Shown in pieces: positions 18,870 through 28,461 of a stretch of 64,000 nucleotides of DNA. Origin of the DNA: Novacetimonas cocois. GTDB lineage: Bacteria > Pseudomonadota > Alphaproteobacteria > Acetobacterales > Acetobacteraceae. The stretch is taken from contig NZ_QEXL01000004.1 in NCBI RefSeq assembly GCF_003311635.1, positions 62,001 to 126,000 on the forward strand, given 5' to 3'. The notes under the pieces are model-generated. The model did no database searches and was not told the origin of the DNA. It saw only the letters and a program-made list of their open reading frames with translations. Position numbers and translations under genes: made by a program. Every line of letters starts with the position of its first letter. The first letter of the stretch is position 1.

Positions 18870-19544
18870 TCAATGAATGTCGGAGATCTTGTCGATCACG
18901 CGGGTGACCAGGCCATAGTCGATGGCCTCCTGCGCGGACATCCAGTAATTGCGATCCGTATCCTTGCAGACCTTTTCATAGGACTGCCCGGTTTCACGCG
19001 CGAACAGGCGGTTCAGCCGTTCGCGCATCTTGACGATCTCGCGCGCCTCGATGTCGATGTCCGTCGCCGGACCGCGCACGCCGCCCATCGGCTGGTGCAG
19101 CAGGAAACGCGTGTTGGGCAGGCAGAAGCGCCGCTCCCTGTTGCCCGCGGCGAAAATCAGCGCCCCGGCCGACGCGACCCAGCCGGTGCCGATCATGTTG
19201 ACCGGCGCCACCGAATCGACAAAGCGGATCATGTCGTGGATGGTGTCGCCACTTTCGACATGGCCGCCGGGCGAATTGACATAGACGTCGATCGGCCGGT
19301 CCGACGCCCCGGCCAGCGCCAGCAGGCGCCCCGTGACATCACGCGCGATCTTGTCATTGATGGGGCCGAACACCAGCACCTTGCGCTGATCGAACAGGCG
19401 GCTTTCCAGTTCGCTGATGGGCGAGGAGAGCGTGCGGTTGCGATCGGGTTCCTCTGTCTCCGGGCCTTGGGGTTCGGGGATGTCGGGATCGCGGGGATCC
19501 TCGTCATCCATGCGGACGCGATCTTTCGGCTGCATGCCGTTCAT
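18870..19544 (-). CDS. ClpP-type serine protease subunit (divergent paralogue)
   Basis: A 224-residue ClpP homologue. The catalytic triad is S125 (in GWVASAGALI), H150 (FLLHQPMGG) and D195 (CKDTDRNYW), with the same 25-residue Ser-His spacing as E. coli ClpP. The oxyanion Gly-Gly loop is NSPGGHVESGD. Unlike canonical ClpP the serine motif is GWVAS rather than GQAAS, as in the second ClpP of many alphaproteobacteria. The N-terminal 40 residues are acidic and low complexity. ATG 19544 has GGGAGA upstream; the frame is open to 20141 but that part lacks ClpP character. Confidence 0.9.
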   Translation of the reverse strand: MNGMQPKDRVRMDDEDPRDPDIPEPQGPETEEPDRNRTLSSPISELESRLFDQRKVLVFGPINDKIARDVTGRLLALAGASDRPIDVYVNSPGGHVESGDTIHDMIRFVDSVAPVNMIGTGWVASAGALIFAAGNRERRFCLPNTRFLLHQPMGGVRGPATDIDIEAREIVKMRERLNRLFARETGQSYEKVCKDTDRNYWMSAQEAIDYGLVTRVIDKISDIH

Positions 19545-19715
19545 GGGGCTCTCCCTCTTCTCCGGGGCTGGCATAGTCATCCTCCTATCCTGCGCTGCCT
19601 TGGACGCGGTGCCAAGCCCCGTCCGTATCATCGGGTGGAACCTCCCCTCGCTAAGACGGGCGCGACAGGGTAGTAGGAAGCTATCGTGTGACAGTTTTCT
19701 TTTGACGGAGTGGAT

Positions 19716-20684
19716 ATGGGCAATCCTGCGCCCGCGCCAAGTTCCGGTGCGTCCTTTTTTACGCACCGGCGCCTTATCCGGCGGATTATCGGCCACGCAT
19801 CGGGCGGCGGGGCGCGCATGGCATGGGTCGTGGCGGGCATGGCCGTCCTGGGCGGATGTTCGGGCCACCGCGACGCGGTCGATACCCTGACGGACTGGTA
19901 CCACACCCACCAGGGCGGCGTCATCGGACAGCAGCGCCCCCCGCCGCCGGGCGCGCACGATCCCTATCCCCATATCGGCCTTGGCCCCAAGGATGCGCCC
20001 GTCCTGCCATCGCAGGACCTGCGCGACGACATCACCACGAACCTGGAGGCGCAGCGCAACCTGATCCACCGGCAGGACGCGACGATGGGGCCGATTCCCT
20101 CCGTCGCGGACGTGCCGCCCCCGCCCGTGACCGATACCCATGCCGGCGGCGCGCAGTTCGCCGCGGCCACGCCCGCGCCGCAGAAGGCCGCCGCGCCTGC
20201 CGCCAGCGCGACGGACGCCCCGATCGCGATGCCGGAAGTCACGTCCGCCCTGCCCACCGATGAACAGGTCCTGCCCAAAAACCTGCCCGCCCTTGCCGCG
20301 GCACCGCCCGCGCCGGTGGTCCTTGACGGGGTCGGGGCCATGGGCGGCAACGATGTCATCAGCCGTCCCCTGCCCGACTACCGGCTTGCCGACGACCAGG
20401 GCAAGGCCGTGCGTTTCGAGGCGGGATCGGACCAGATGCAGCCGGGGCAGGACCGCACGATTTCCAACCTGGTGAGCACGCGCGGCGACAGCGACATCGC
20501 GGTCAACGGATATGGCGACGCCACCTCCGCCAGCGCGGGGGGGCAGGCGCAGGCGATGTCACTTGCGATCCTGCGCGGCCGGACGATCGCGCGCGCCCTT
20601 GTGGCGCAGGGGGTACCGGTATCGGCAATCCACCTGCATGCCAGCGCCTTCGGGACTGGTGCAAGAATCGGCATCGTGCGCTAA
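19716..20684 (+). CDS. OmpA-like C-terminal domain lipoprotein
   Basis: A 322-residue envelope protein. A basic N-terminal stretch is followed by the hydrophobic segment AWVVAGMAVLGGC, whose LGGC is a lipobox; an alternative start at ATG 19818 would place the signal peptide at the very N-terminus. The middle is Pro/Ala-rich, typical of a periplasm-spanning linker. The C-terminal part (about 220-322) resembles OmpA peptidoglycan-binding domains: VRFEAGSDQMQPGQ, DIAVNGYGDATS and LAILRGRTIARALVAQGV. Likely ties the outer membrane to the cell wall. Confidence 0.75.
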   Translation: MGNPAPAPSSGASFFTHRRLIRRIIGHASGGGARMAWVVAGMAVLGGCSGHRDAVDTLTDWYHTHQGGVIGQQRPPPPGAHDPYPHIGLGPKDAPVLPSQDLRDDITTNLEAQRNLIHRQDATMGPIPSVADVPPPPVTDTHAGGAQFAAATPAPQKAAAPAASATDAPIAMPEVTSALPTDEQVLPKNLPALAAAPPAPVVLDGVGAMGGNDVISRPLPDYRLADDQGKAVRFEAGSDQMQPGQDRTISNLVSTRGDSDIAVNGYGDATSASAGGQAQAMSLAILRGRTIARALVAQGVPVSAIHLHASAFGTGARIGIVR

Positions 20685-20771
20685 TATGCGCGCCCGTCCG
20701 TCATCCTGTCGGACGGGACTTCAGATTTCCAACCCGGCGCGATCCTGTCCCGCCAGCCGCAGAGCAGTCCC

Positions 20772-22010
20772 ATGACCGAAGAATTCCATCGCATCCGCCG
20801 TCTGCCGCCCTATGTTTTCGCCGAGGTGAACAAGGCCAAGGCCACGGCGCGCGCCCGGGGCGAGGACATCATCGATCTGGGGATGGGCAATCCCGATACC
20901 CCCACGCCGCCGCACATCGTGCAGAAGCTGGTGGAAACCGTGGCGGATCCCCGCGCGCACCGCTATTCCGTCAGCCGCGGCATCCCCGGCCTGCGCCGGG
21001 CGCTGGCGGGATATTACGAACGCCGCTTCAATGTCGGCCTCGACCCCGAAACCGAGGTGATCGCAACGCTGGGGTCCAAGGAAGGGCTGGCGAACCTTGC
21101 CTCCGCCATCACCAGTCCCGGCGACACCATCCTGGTGCCCAACCCGTCCTATCCGATCCACCAGTTCGGATTCATCATCGCCGGCGCCTCCGTGCGGTCC
21201 ATTCCTGCCACCCCGGACGAGGAAATGCTGCGCGCGCTGGACCGGGCGGTGCATCATTCGGTGCCAAAACCCACGGCGCTGATTGTCAATTTTCCGTCAA
21301 ACCCGACCGCCTATGTCGCGGACCTCGACTTCTACCGCGAACTGGTGGCCTTCGCGCGCAGGCATGACATCTGGATCATGTCCGACCTCGCCTATGCCGA
21401 GATCTATTTTGGCGACCGGGTTCCCCCCTCGATCCTTGAGGTGCCGGGCGCGAAGGACATCGCGGTGGAGTTCACCTCCCTTTCCAAGACCTATTCCATG
21501 GCGGGGTGGCGCATGGGATTTGCGGCGGGCAATCCGCGCCTGATCGCGGCACTGACGCGCATCAAGTCGTACCTCGATTACGGGGCGTTCACCCCCATCC
21601 AGGTCGCCGCCGTCGCGGCACTCAGCGGACCGCAGGACTGCGTTGCCGAAATCCGCGACATCTATCGCGAACGCCGCGACGTGCTGATCCGCGGGCTGCA
21701 CGCGGCCGGGTGGGACGTTCCCTCCCCCGAAGGGTCGATGTTCGCATGGGCCCCCATCCCCCCGCAGTTCCGCGAGATGGGCAGCGTGGACTTTTCCAAG
21801 CTGCTGCTCAGGGAGGCGGGCGTGGCGGTCGCGCCGGGCCTCGGCTTTGGCGAACATGGCGAAGGCTTCGTGCGGATCGGGCTGGTGGAAAACACCCAGC
21901 GCCTGCGTCAGGCAACCCGCGCGATCCGTCATTTCATGACCGCCCACAACGCGGGACATGCCGACACCCCCGCCCGGCGCGATCCGGCCATAACGGATTC
22001 CGTTTCATGA
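20772..22010 (+). CDS. alaC: Class I/II aminotransferase, AlaC-like
   Basis: A 412-residue PLP enzyme probably making alanine from pyruvate and glutamate. The N-terminus IDLGMGNPDTPTPPHIV and the PLP lysine motif SLSKTYSMAGWRMGF are typical of AlaC; NFPSNPTA binds substrate carboxylate. LL-diaminopimelate aminotransferases share this fold and are the main alternative. hom begins 27 bases after the stop, a neighbour arrangement known in other proteobacteria, so the two are probably one operon. Confidence 0.9.
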   Translation: MTEEFHRIRRLPPYVFAEVNKAKATARARGEDIIDLGMGNPDTPTPPHIVQKLVETVADPRAHRYSVSRGIPGLRRALAGYYERRFNVGLDPETEVIATLGSKEGLANLASAITSPGDTILVPNPSYPIHQFGFIIAGASVRSIPATPDEEMLRALDRAVHHSVPKPTALIVNFPSNPTAYVADLDFYRELVAFARRHDIWIMSDLAYAEIYFGDRVPPSILEVPGAKDIAVEFTSLSKTYSMAGWRMGFAAGNPRLIAALTRIKSYLDYGAFTPIQVAAVAALSGPQDCVAEIRDIYRERRDVLIRGLHAAGWDVPSPEGSMFAWAPIPPQFREMGSVDFSKLLLREAGVAVAPGLGFGEHGEGFVRIGLVENTQRLRQATRAIRHFMTAHNAGHADTPARRDPAITDSVS

Positions 22011-22037
22011 ATGCCCCCCCACCCTTACGGAAAAGAG

Positions 22038-23372
22038 ATGACTGCTGCTGCTTCCCCTGTTGAACCCCCTCCCCTGCGTGTCGGTATCGCGGGGCTGGGG
22101 ACGGTTGGCGTCGGCGTCGTCAGGATGCTGCGTGAAAATGCCGCGCTGATCGCCGCGCGGGCCGGACGGCGCCTGATCGTGACCGCCGTCAGCGCGCGCG
22201 ACCGCACGCGCGATCGCGGCGTGGACCTGTCGGATGTCGCATGGTGCGATGACGCCGCCGGGCTGTGCGCGCATCCCGACGTGGATGTCGTGGTCGAACT
22301 GGTGGGCGGCGCGGAAGGCATCGCCCGCAGGATCGTGACGGGCGCGCTGGAAAATGGCCGGCCGGTGGTCACCGCGAACAAGGCCCTGATGGCCATCCAC
22401 GGCGCGGAACTGGCGACACTGGCGCAGAAGGCCGATGTCCCCCTGATGTTCGAGGCGGCGGTGGCGGGCGGCATTCCCGCCATCAAGACCGTGCGCGAGG
22501 CGCTGGCGGGGGACCGTATCCTCAAGGTCGGCGGCATCCTCAACGGCACCTGCAACTACATCCTGACCGCCATGCGCGAGACGGGGCGCGATTTCGCCGA
22601 CATCCTGGCCGAGGCGCAGAAGCTCGGCTATGCCGAGGCCGATCCCTCGACCGATGTGGACGGCGTGGACGCGGCGCACAAGCTGGCGATCCTGGCGGGG
22701 CTGGCGTTCGGGCGGCCGGTCGTCTTCGCCTCGGTCTATATCGAGGGGATCCGTCGCATCGGCGCGCTGGACCTGCATTTCGCGCGCGAACTGGGCTATC
22801 GCATCAAGCTGCTGGGCATCGCGCGGCAGCATGAAAACGGGATCGAGGCACGGGTTCATCCCTGCCTTGTCCCCCTGTCCACCCCCATCGCGCAGGTCGA
22901 TGGCGTATTCAACGCCGTCGTGGTCGAAGGCGCGTTTGTCGGCCGCCTGATGCTGGAGGGACGCGGCGCGGGCGAAGGGCCGACCGCCACCGCCGTCACC
23001 GCCGACCTGATCGACATCGCGCGTGGCAACGCCATTCCCGTATGGGGCCGCAGCACCGATGGCCTGACGCAGGCGGTCGCCCTGTCGCGCACGCAGTTCA
23101 CGGGGCGGTATTACCTGCGCCTGAACGTGGTGGACCGTCCCGGCGTCCTGGCCGACATCACGGCGGTGCTGCGCGATGATGGCGTGTCGCTACATACCAT
23201 GCTGCAGCACGCGCAGGCCCGCACCCTGCTGCCTGACGATACCTACAGCGTGCCGCTGGTGCTGATCACGCACCACACCAGCGAGGCCGCGATGCTGCAT
23301 GCGCTCAGACACATCGCGCTGCTCAAATCGGTGCTCGACGAACCGGCCATGATCCGCATCGAAGGGGACTGA
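22038..23372 (+). CDS. hom: Homoserine dehydrogenase
   Basis: Reduces aspartate semialdehyde to homoserine on the way to threonine, methionine and isoleucine. The Rossmann motif GIAGLGTVGVGVV opens the protein; the catalytic region has GGIPAIKTVREALAGDRI, GILNGTCNYILTAM and the substrate segment DPSTDVDGVDAAHKLAIL. A C-terminal ACT domain (about 355-440) starts LRLNVVDRPGVLADI and is the likely threonine-feedback site. ATG 22038 has GGAAAAGAG directly upstream; an in-frame ATG at 22011 would add nine residues. Confidence 0.96.
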   Translation: MTAAASPVEPPPLRVGIAGLGTVGVGVVRMLRENAALIAARAGRRLIVTAVSARDRTRDRGVDLSDVAWCDDAAGLCAHPDVDVVVELVGGAEGIARRIVTGALENGRPVVTANKALMAIHGAELATLAQKADVPLMFEAAVAGGIPAIKTVREALAGDRILKVGGILNGTCNYILTAMRETGRDFADILAEAQKLGYAEADPSTDVDGVDAAHKLAILAGLAFGRPVVFASVYIEGIRRIGALDLHFARELGYRIKLLGIARQHENGIEARVHPCLVPLSTPIAQVDGVFNAVVVEGAFVGRLMLEGRGAGEGPTATAVTADLIDIARGNAIPVWGRSTDGLTQAVALSRTQFTGRYYLRLNVVDRPGVLADITAVLRDDGVSLHTMLQHAQARTLLPDDTYSVPLVLITHHTSEAAMLHALRHIALLKSVLDEPAMIRIEGD

Positions 23373-23482
23373 GCCGCCCCCTGACCTCCGCCCGACATCC
23401 CATCACGTCGCCAAGGATACCCCATGCCCCGCATCCCCCAGCCCCCATCGCGCAAGACAGGAACGAAAAAAGGGGCACGGGC

Positions 23483-25336
23483 ATGACGGACATGGCGGAT
23501 GACATGCTGGCGGAAAGTCCGCTTCCCCCGCAGGACGACACGCCGCTGGTGCTAGGCGTGCGTTCAAGCCTGACCGGGCGGCGGTGGCTGTGGCGCGATC
23601 CTGAAATCACCCGTGACGCCGGGGTGACGGCGCGCATGGGCATGGCCATCATGCAGCAGGCCGGGGTGCCCGAAATCGTTGGCCGCATGCTGGCGATGCG
23701 CGGCATCGCGCCCGACGGGGTGACGGATTTCCTGACCCCCACCCTGCGCGCGCTGATGCCCGACCCCGCCTGCCTGACCGACATGGACCGGGCGGCACAA
23801 CGACTGACGCAGGCCATCACGGCGGGCGAGACCGTTGGCGTCTTTGGCGATTACGATGTCGATGGGGCATGTTCGGCGGCGCTGCTGACGCATTTCCTGC
23901 GCCAGATGGGCTGTCGCGTCATCACCCACGTTCCCGACCGCATGAGCGAGGGATACGGGCCGAACACCCCGGCGCTGGAGGCGATGATCGCCGATGGGGC
24001 GGGCCTGATCGTCTGTGTGGACTGCGGCACGGCGGCGTCCGATGTCCTGTCGCCCCTGTCCGCGCGGGCCGACATCATCGTGCTGGATCATCACAAGGTG
24101 CAGGGCGACCTGCCGCGCATCGTCGCGACGGTCAATCCCAACCGCCCGGACTGCGCCTCCCGCCTGAACGGATCCTGCGCGGCGGCGGTGACCTTCATGA
24201 GCGTCGTCGCCACGGCCGGGATATTGCGGCGGCAGGGATGGTTCGAAAACCGTCCCGCGCCTCAGCTGATGGATTACCTGGACCTCGTGGCACTGGCGAG
24301 CGTGTGCGACGTCATGCCGCTGACGGGGCTGAACCGGGCCTTTGTCACCCAGGGCATGAAAATCATGGCCCGCCGCCAGCGTACCGGCCTGAACGCGCTG
24401 ATGGAGGTCGCGGGCGTGACCGACCCGCTTTCGGCCTTTACCTGCGGGTTCGCGCTGGGACCGCGCATCAATGCGGGCGGACGGATCGCGGAATCCGGGC
24501 TGGGGCTGGAACTGCTGTTATGCGAGGACGCGCTGGAGGCACGGCGTCTGGCGGAACGGCTGGATGCGGTCAACCGCCGCCGCCAGACGGTGGAGACCGA
24601 CATCCTTGACATCGCCATGGACATGGCCGCCCGCCAGCGCGAGGAAGGGCATGCGGTGCTGCTGCTGTGCGGTCGCGACTGGCATCCCGGCGTGGTGGGT
24701 ATCGTGGCCGGCCGGGTCAAGGAAAAATTCAACCGTCCCGTCCTGGTCGGCGCGATGCTGGAGGACGGGACGGTCAAGGGATCGGCCCGCTCCGTCCCGG
24801 GGATCGACCTGGGCACGGCCATCATCGCCGCCCGGCAGGCCGGCCACCTGACATCGGGCGGTGGCCATGCCATGGCGGCGGGCTTTGGCCTTAGGGCCGA
24901 CGACATCCCCGCCCTGCATGAATTCCTGAATGAACGCCTGTCCACGGCGGCGGCCCTGCCCGATGCGGTGGACCTGAGCATCGAAGGCATCGTGGGCGTC
25001 GCCGCGGCCTCCGTCGAACTGGCAAGCGATATCGGACGGCTGGCCCCATTCGGCGCGGGCAATGACGAACCCCTGCTGGCGCTGCCGCGCGTGCGCGTGG
25101 TGCGCGCCGATCGCATCGGGCGGGAGGGCAATACGCTGCGCCTGCTGATCGAAGGCGAAGGTGGTGGCCCGCGCCTGAAGGCGCTGCTGTTCCGCGCGGG
25201 CGACAACCCGATGACCCCCGTGCTGGAGGACCGCAACGCCGCGCCGCTGCACCTGGCCGGATGGCTGCGCGCCGAAAGCTGGAACGGCCGCACGACCGCA
25301 AGTTTCTTCATCCGTGACGCAGCGTTTGCCAATTAA
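23483..25336 (+). CDS. recJ: Single-stranded-DNA-specific exonuclease RecJ
   Basis: A 617-residue DHH phosphoesterase degrading single-stranded DNA 5' to 3' in recombination and mismatch repair. The manganese-binding motifs are GDYDVDGACSAALL, CVDCGTAASDV and VLDHHKV; the DHHA1 domain shows GRDWHPGVVGIVAGRVKEKF and SGGGHAMAAGFGL. A C-terminal OB fold follows. It ends 69 bases before tRNA-Glu and is the last gene before the integrated element. Confidence 0.97.
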   Translation: MTDMADDMLAESPLPPQDDTPLVLGVRSSLTGRRWLWRDPEITRDAGVTARMGMAIMQQAGVPEIVGRMLAMRGIAPDGVTDFLTPTLRALMPDPACLTDMDRAAQRLTQAITAGETVGVFGDYDVDGACSAALLTHFLRQMGCRVITHVPDRMSEGYGPNTPALEAMIADGAGLIVCVDCGTAASDVLSPLSARADIIVLDHHKVQGDLPRIVATVNPNRPDCASRLNGSCAAAVTFMSVVATAGILRRQGWFENRPAPQLMDYLDLVALASVCDVMPLTGLNRAFVTQGMKIMARRQRTGLNALMEVAGVTDPLSAFTCGFALGPRINAGGRIAESGLGLELLLCEDALEARRLAERLDAVNRRRQTVETDILDIAMDMAARQREEGHAVLLLCGRDWHPGVVGIVAGRVKEKFNRPVLVGAMLEDGTVKGSARSVPGIDLGTAIIAARQAGHLTSGGGHAMAAGFGLRADDIPALHEFLNERLSTAAALPDAVDLSIEGIVGVAAASVELASDIGRLAPFGAGNDEPLLALPRVRVVRADRIGREGNTLRLLIEGEGGGPRLKALLFRAGDNPMTPVLEDRNAAPLHLAGWLRAESWNGRTTASFFIRDAAFAN

Positions 25337-25405
25337 TTTTCATATTTTCATTTCAGGGGCTTGACCGCCCCCCCGTGGCGGGATATCTACCCGCTCACGC
25401 CTTTA

Positions 25406-25481
25406 GTCCCGTTCGTCTAGAGGCCTAGGACACCGCCCTTTCACGGCGGCAACACGGGTTCGAATCCCGTACGGGACGCCA
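25406..25481 (+). tRNA. tRNA-Glu (TTC), target of the integrated element
   Basis: Full cloverleaf: acceptor GTCCCGT pairs with ACGGGAC, D arm TCGTCTAGAGGCCTAGGACA, anticodon loop CCTTTCACG giving TTC, T arm GGGTTCGAATCCC, CCA encoded at 25479-25481. The 3' 49 bases are repeated exactly at 40248-40296, so this intact copy was retained at the left end of the element. Confidence 0.97.
25433..25481 (+). repeat. attL: 49-bp direct repeat (3' part of tRNA-Glu)
   Basis: Identical over 49 bases to 40248-40296; the sequences diverge immediately outside (A versus T to the left, G versus C to the right). It spans the anticodon arm, T arm and acceptor end of tRNA-Glu, a classic site for tyrosine integrases. 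The distance between the two copies, 14,815 bp, is the length of the element. Confidence 0.95.
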
Positions 25482-25554
25482 GCTACTTTACCGCAGTTTA
25501 CTGCGGGTCTTGGCTGATTACAGGCACTTTCCTGATTTCCAATTAGTTGGACTT

Positions 25555-25602
25555 TGAGCCAATCCTGAGCCAAACGGGTTTCCGTCACTCAGGGATGGCT
25601 CA
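25555..25602. promoter_or_regulatory. Putative left arm-type sites for integrase/excisionase
   Basis: TGAGCCAA occurs at 25555-25562 and again at 25566-25573 (start-to-start 11 bp, one helical turn), and an inverted TGGCTCA lies at 25596-25602. The same tandem pair with the same spacing recurs near the right end (40126-40144). Position between attL and the integrase start suggests integrase arm sites, excisionase sites or an int operator. Confidence 0.55.
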
Positions 25603-25620
25603 GTGATATCAGGGATTCTC

Positions 25621-26706
25621 ATGAGCGAATCACAAAAGACGAATATCGACCCCACTACGGGCAGAGCGCTGCCAAAAGGCGTCTGGTATCGTGGCCCCAG
25701 CCAGTACCAAGCCCGGAAGATGGTGGACGGCAAACGTATCCGCAAAACATTTGCCTCAGCCGCTTTGGCTCGACGTTGGCTCAATGAAAAACGGGCCGAG
25801 ATCGATCTGGGCCAGTTCCGTGATACCTCCGCCATCGACCGCATCCCGATCCGTCAGTTGATCGAACGCTATCGGGATGAGTGCATGCTCCACAGGGAGA
25901 ATGACCGCATCGGTCACATCCCTGCCCTCCTTGATGATCCTGTGGCATCCTGCATGGCAGGCAAATGGAAACCTGCTGACGTACGTGGATTTCGTGACCG
26001 GATGATTGAGACGGGCTTTGCGAAAGGCACGGTCGTCAAGCGCCTCAACCTGCTCGCGAGCATCATTCGCCACGCAGTGTCCGAGTGGGATATCCACATG
26101 GACAACAATGCCTCTGCCAAGATCGTCAAACGTCCGGAAGGCGCGGATAAAAAACGCAATCGCCGCCTGGTCGGGAAAGAATACGACCTGATCCTGGAAG
26201 CCATGTCCAAGACGGAATATCCCGATGATGCCCTGATTGTGCGCTTTGCAATTGAACAGGGCACACGTCGGGGAGAAGCCATGGCTCTGCGCTGGCGTGA
26301 TGTTGACATGAAGCGCAACCTGCTCAGCCTGCTGCAAACAAAGAACATGCGAACCGCCAAGGTACAGGGGCCGGAAATCCGTCCCCTCATGCCCGGTGCA
26401 AAATCGATCCTGCTGGAAAAGCTGGCGATGCGGTCATCCGTTTCTGATCCTGAGGCGCATGTATTTGATGTGGGATCAGAAGACTCATTTTCCCTTCGGT
26501 TCGGACGACAGATAAAAAAATTCGGAGTTCATGATCTGACGTTCCATGACCTCCGCCATGAAGCGACATCTCGCCTCGCAAAACTGTTTCCCAACCCAAT
26601 GGACCTCAAGCGGATCACGGGCCATCGCGACTTGAAATCATTGGATCGGTATTACCAGCCTGACCTTTCCGATCTGGCTGATCGAGCAGCAAAACAGACC
26701 CGCTGA
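25621..26706 (+). CDS. Tyrosine recombinase (integrase) of the element
   Basis: A 361-residue site-specific recombinase that should integrate and excise the element at tRNA-Glu. Catalytic residues are visible: R216 in GTRRGEALR-type context, K241 in LLQTKNM, H309-x2-R312 in FHDLRHEATS, H335 in ITGHRD and nucleophile Y344 in DRYYQ. The N-terminal part (1-60) resembles the AP2-like arm-binding domain of phage integrases (YRGPSQYQARKMVDGK). ATG 25621 has AGGGA five bases upstream; an in-frame GTG at 25603 is possible. It reads away from attL and converges on the relaxase gene. Confidence 0.95.
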   Translation: MSESQKTNIDPTTGRALPKGVWYRGPSQYQARKMVDGKRIRKTFASAALARRWLNEKRAEIDLGQFRDTSAIDRIPIRQLIERYRDECMLHRENDRIGHIPALLDDPVASCMAGKWKPADVRGFRDRMIETGFAKGTVVKRLNLLASIIRHAVSEWDIHMDNNASAKIVKRPEGADKKRNRRLVGKEYDLILEAMSKTEYPDDALIVRFAIEQGTRRGEAMALRWRDVDMKRNLLSLLQTKNMRTAKVQGPEIRPLMPGAKSILLEKLAMRSSVSDPEAHVFDVGSEDSFSLRFGRQIKKFGVHDLTFHDLRHEATSRLAKLFPNPMDLKRITGHRDLKSLDRYYQPDLSDLADRAAKQTR

Positions 26707-26738
26707 AAACGGATATGAAAGCTGTGCTTGCATGGCTT

Positions 26739-28460
26739 TCATATTTCAATGTCCGAAATCCCGTTCTTTGGTTGCCTTGACCGTTTAGGCGACGGTTGCG
26801 GGGCTGGACTGGTAGATATTCGTTCTCCGTAATCCGATTTTTGTGCCCCAGTGACGCCTTGCCGCTTCATTTCCCGTATAGCGGCGGATGGGTCTTTCAG
26901 CGCCATTTCCATAAGGCGGCTGTCGGCAAGGTCATGAAGCCTGTTTTGAAGCTGGCGAAGATCAGTCCTGAAAGCCTCATACGCCTGGACATCGGGATGC
27001 CGTTCCCATTCCCGATGCTTCTTGCGTTCCTGCCTCTGTATGGCCTGCGCCACTTGCGTCATCGCCGCTGGCAGGCCTTCACGGATGACGGTGGCGGCAT
27101 TCATATCATGAGCGTCAAAGCCCGATGCCTTCAGCGCTGCATCCAACTGCCGCCGGCGTAGAAACCGCCATGGGTTCAGGAAGCCCCACTCATCCGCCTT
27201 CCGGTATGCCGTGTATGCGCTGGTGATTTGAGACTCGCATTCCGCTGCAATCTCGCTGATGGCCCTGATCTGTGGCGCTGGTGGCAGGACCGCCTGCCTT
27301 GATGCCAACAGTTCATCAATCATACGGCAGAAATTCCTATAAAATTTCTTCTGGTCTGCCAGTTGCTGTGTGATCGCCTCCGCTTGGGCCTTTGCGCGTT
27401 CCGCCGTCGCAATTTCCGCACGCCGGAATTCCTCTGACGTGCCTTGCAGGTTCAGCGTCATGGTGGAGATGATCTGCTCACGGACCGGGTCAAGCCAGTG
27501 CCCTTTTGATGATGGGGTAATCGGTGTGGTTTTTCCCTGCCTGCTGGGCGTTTCAGCCTGATTGCGTCCCGATGATGATTGCGTCACCTTCTCGGGCAGT
27601 TGTTTCCCGGAAGATGGGCCGGACGCTTCGGGAGTGATGCCATCGGGCAACATACGCCATGCCAGTTCCGCCTTTTTCATTCCCAGTAGCCTGCACAGGG
27701 AACCCAGCATCCGGCCTTCACCGTCCGTCAGTATGATAACGTCCGGTTTTCGTGTCCCCGGCCCGATGCGCCATCCCCGCTCCTCGATGGCGGTGCGAAA
27801 GGCTTTCCAGCCATCTGACTGGGACCAGAGTGTCCGGACTTCCTGCCGGATCGCAGCCCTGTCCACACCGAGTCGTTTGCCGGTTTCCTTGGCCGTCGCG
27901 GTATAGGCATGTCCATCCAGACCGCCTTGGGCCAAACCAGCCAGACGGTCCCGGATCGTCGGGTCGGTAATGGCTTGCAGCACGGCCCGGTTGTGTCGTC
28001 CTTTCAGCAGGCGCAGGTCGTTCTTCACCTCAAAAATGCGTTCGATTTTTTCCTGTCGTGCGTAACTGTATGACATGTCCATGACGCGGCCATTCTCCGG
28101 ATTCACCATCTGCACCAGAAGATGAAAATGCTGGTTCCAGCTTTCCCCATCATGGCGGCTTTTCTGGTGGCGGACACACAGCTTCACGTCGTCACGTGAA
28201 AAGCCGAATTCCTCGCCAATCATCGCAATGGCATCCCGAACCTGCCGTGGGTCCAGTTTTTCCTGACTGGCAAGGATGAAGTGGGCCACCGCGTTCTTCC
28301 GGCCAAAATCACGGGCGTCATCGAACGCCATTCTTACATCCGTCCGTGATCCCCGAATCATGTGGATGACCTCATTTTCATCGGGCTTTTCCAGAAGGTG
28401 GCGCACAATTTGGGTCATGCTGCGTGCGGTCGCCCGGATGCGCGTTGACTTGATGATCAT
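26739..28460 (-). CDS. Relaxase / mobilization nuclease (MobA-like)
   Basis: A 573-residue relaxase that should nick oriT and lead the DNA strand into a recipient. The HUH metal site is RHDGESWNQHFHLL (H103, H111, H113). The first tyrosine is after residue 130, so the usual N-terminal catalytic tyrosine is absent; H21 in QIVRHLLEK sits where MobM of pMV158 uses H22. The C-terminal half is Gln/Arg-rich and helical (about 350-560), possibly coupling-protein or primase-accessory contact. MobC starts two bases upstream, forming a mobilization operon. Confidence 0.82.
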   Translation of the reverse strand: MIIKSTRIRATARSMTQIVRHLLEKPDENEVIHMIRGSRTDVRMAFDDARDFGRKNAVAHFILASQEKLDPRQVRDAIAMIGEEFGFSRDDVKLCVRHQKSRHDGESWNQHFHLLVQMVNPENGRVMDMSYSYARQEKIERIFEVKNDLRLLKGRHNRAVLQAITDPTIRDRLAGLAQGGLDGHAYTATAKETGKRLGVDRAAIRQEVRTLWSQSDGWKAFRTAIEERGWRIGPGTRKPDVIILTDGEGRMLGSLCRLLGMKKAELAWRMLPDGITPEASGPSSGKQLPEKVTQSSSGRNQAETPSRQGKTTPITPSSKGHWLDPVREQIISTMTLNLQGTSEEFRRAEIATAERAKAQAEAITQQLADQKKFYRNFCRMIDELLASRQAVLPPAPQIRAISEIAAECESQITSAYTAYRKADEWGFLNPWRFLRRRQLDAALKASGFDAHDMNAATVIREGLPAAMTQVAQAIQRQERKKHREWERHPDVQAYEAFRTDLRQLQNRLHDLADSRLMEMALKDPSAAIREMKRQGVTGAQKSDYGERISTSPAPQPSPKRSRQPKNGISDIEI

Positions 28461-28461
28461 G

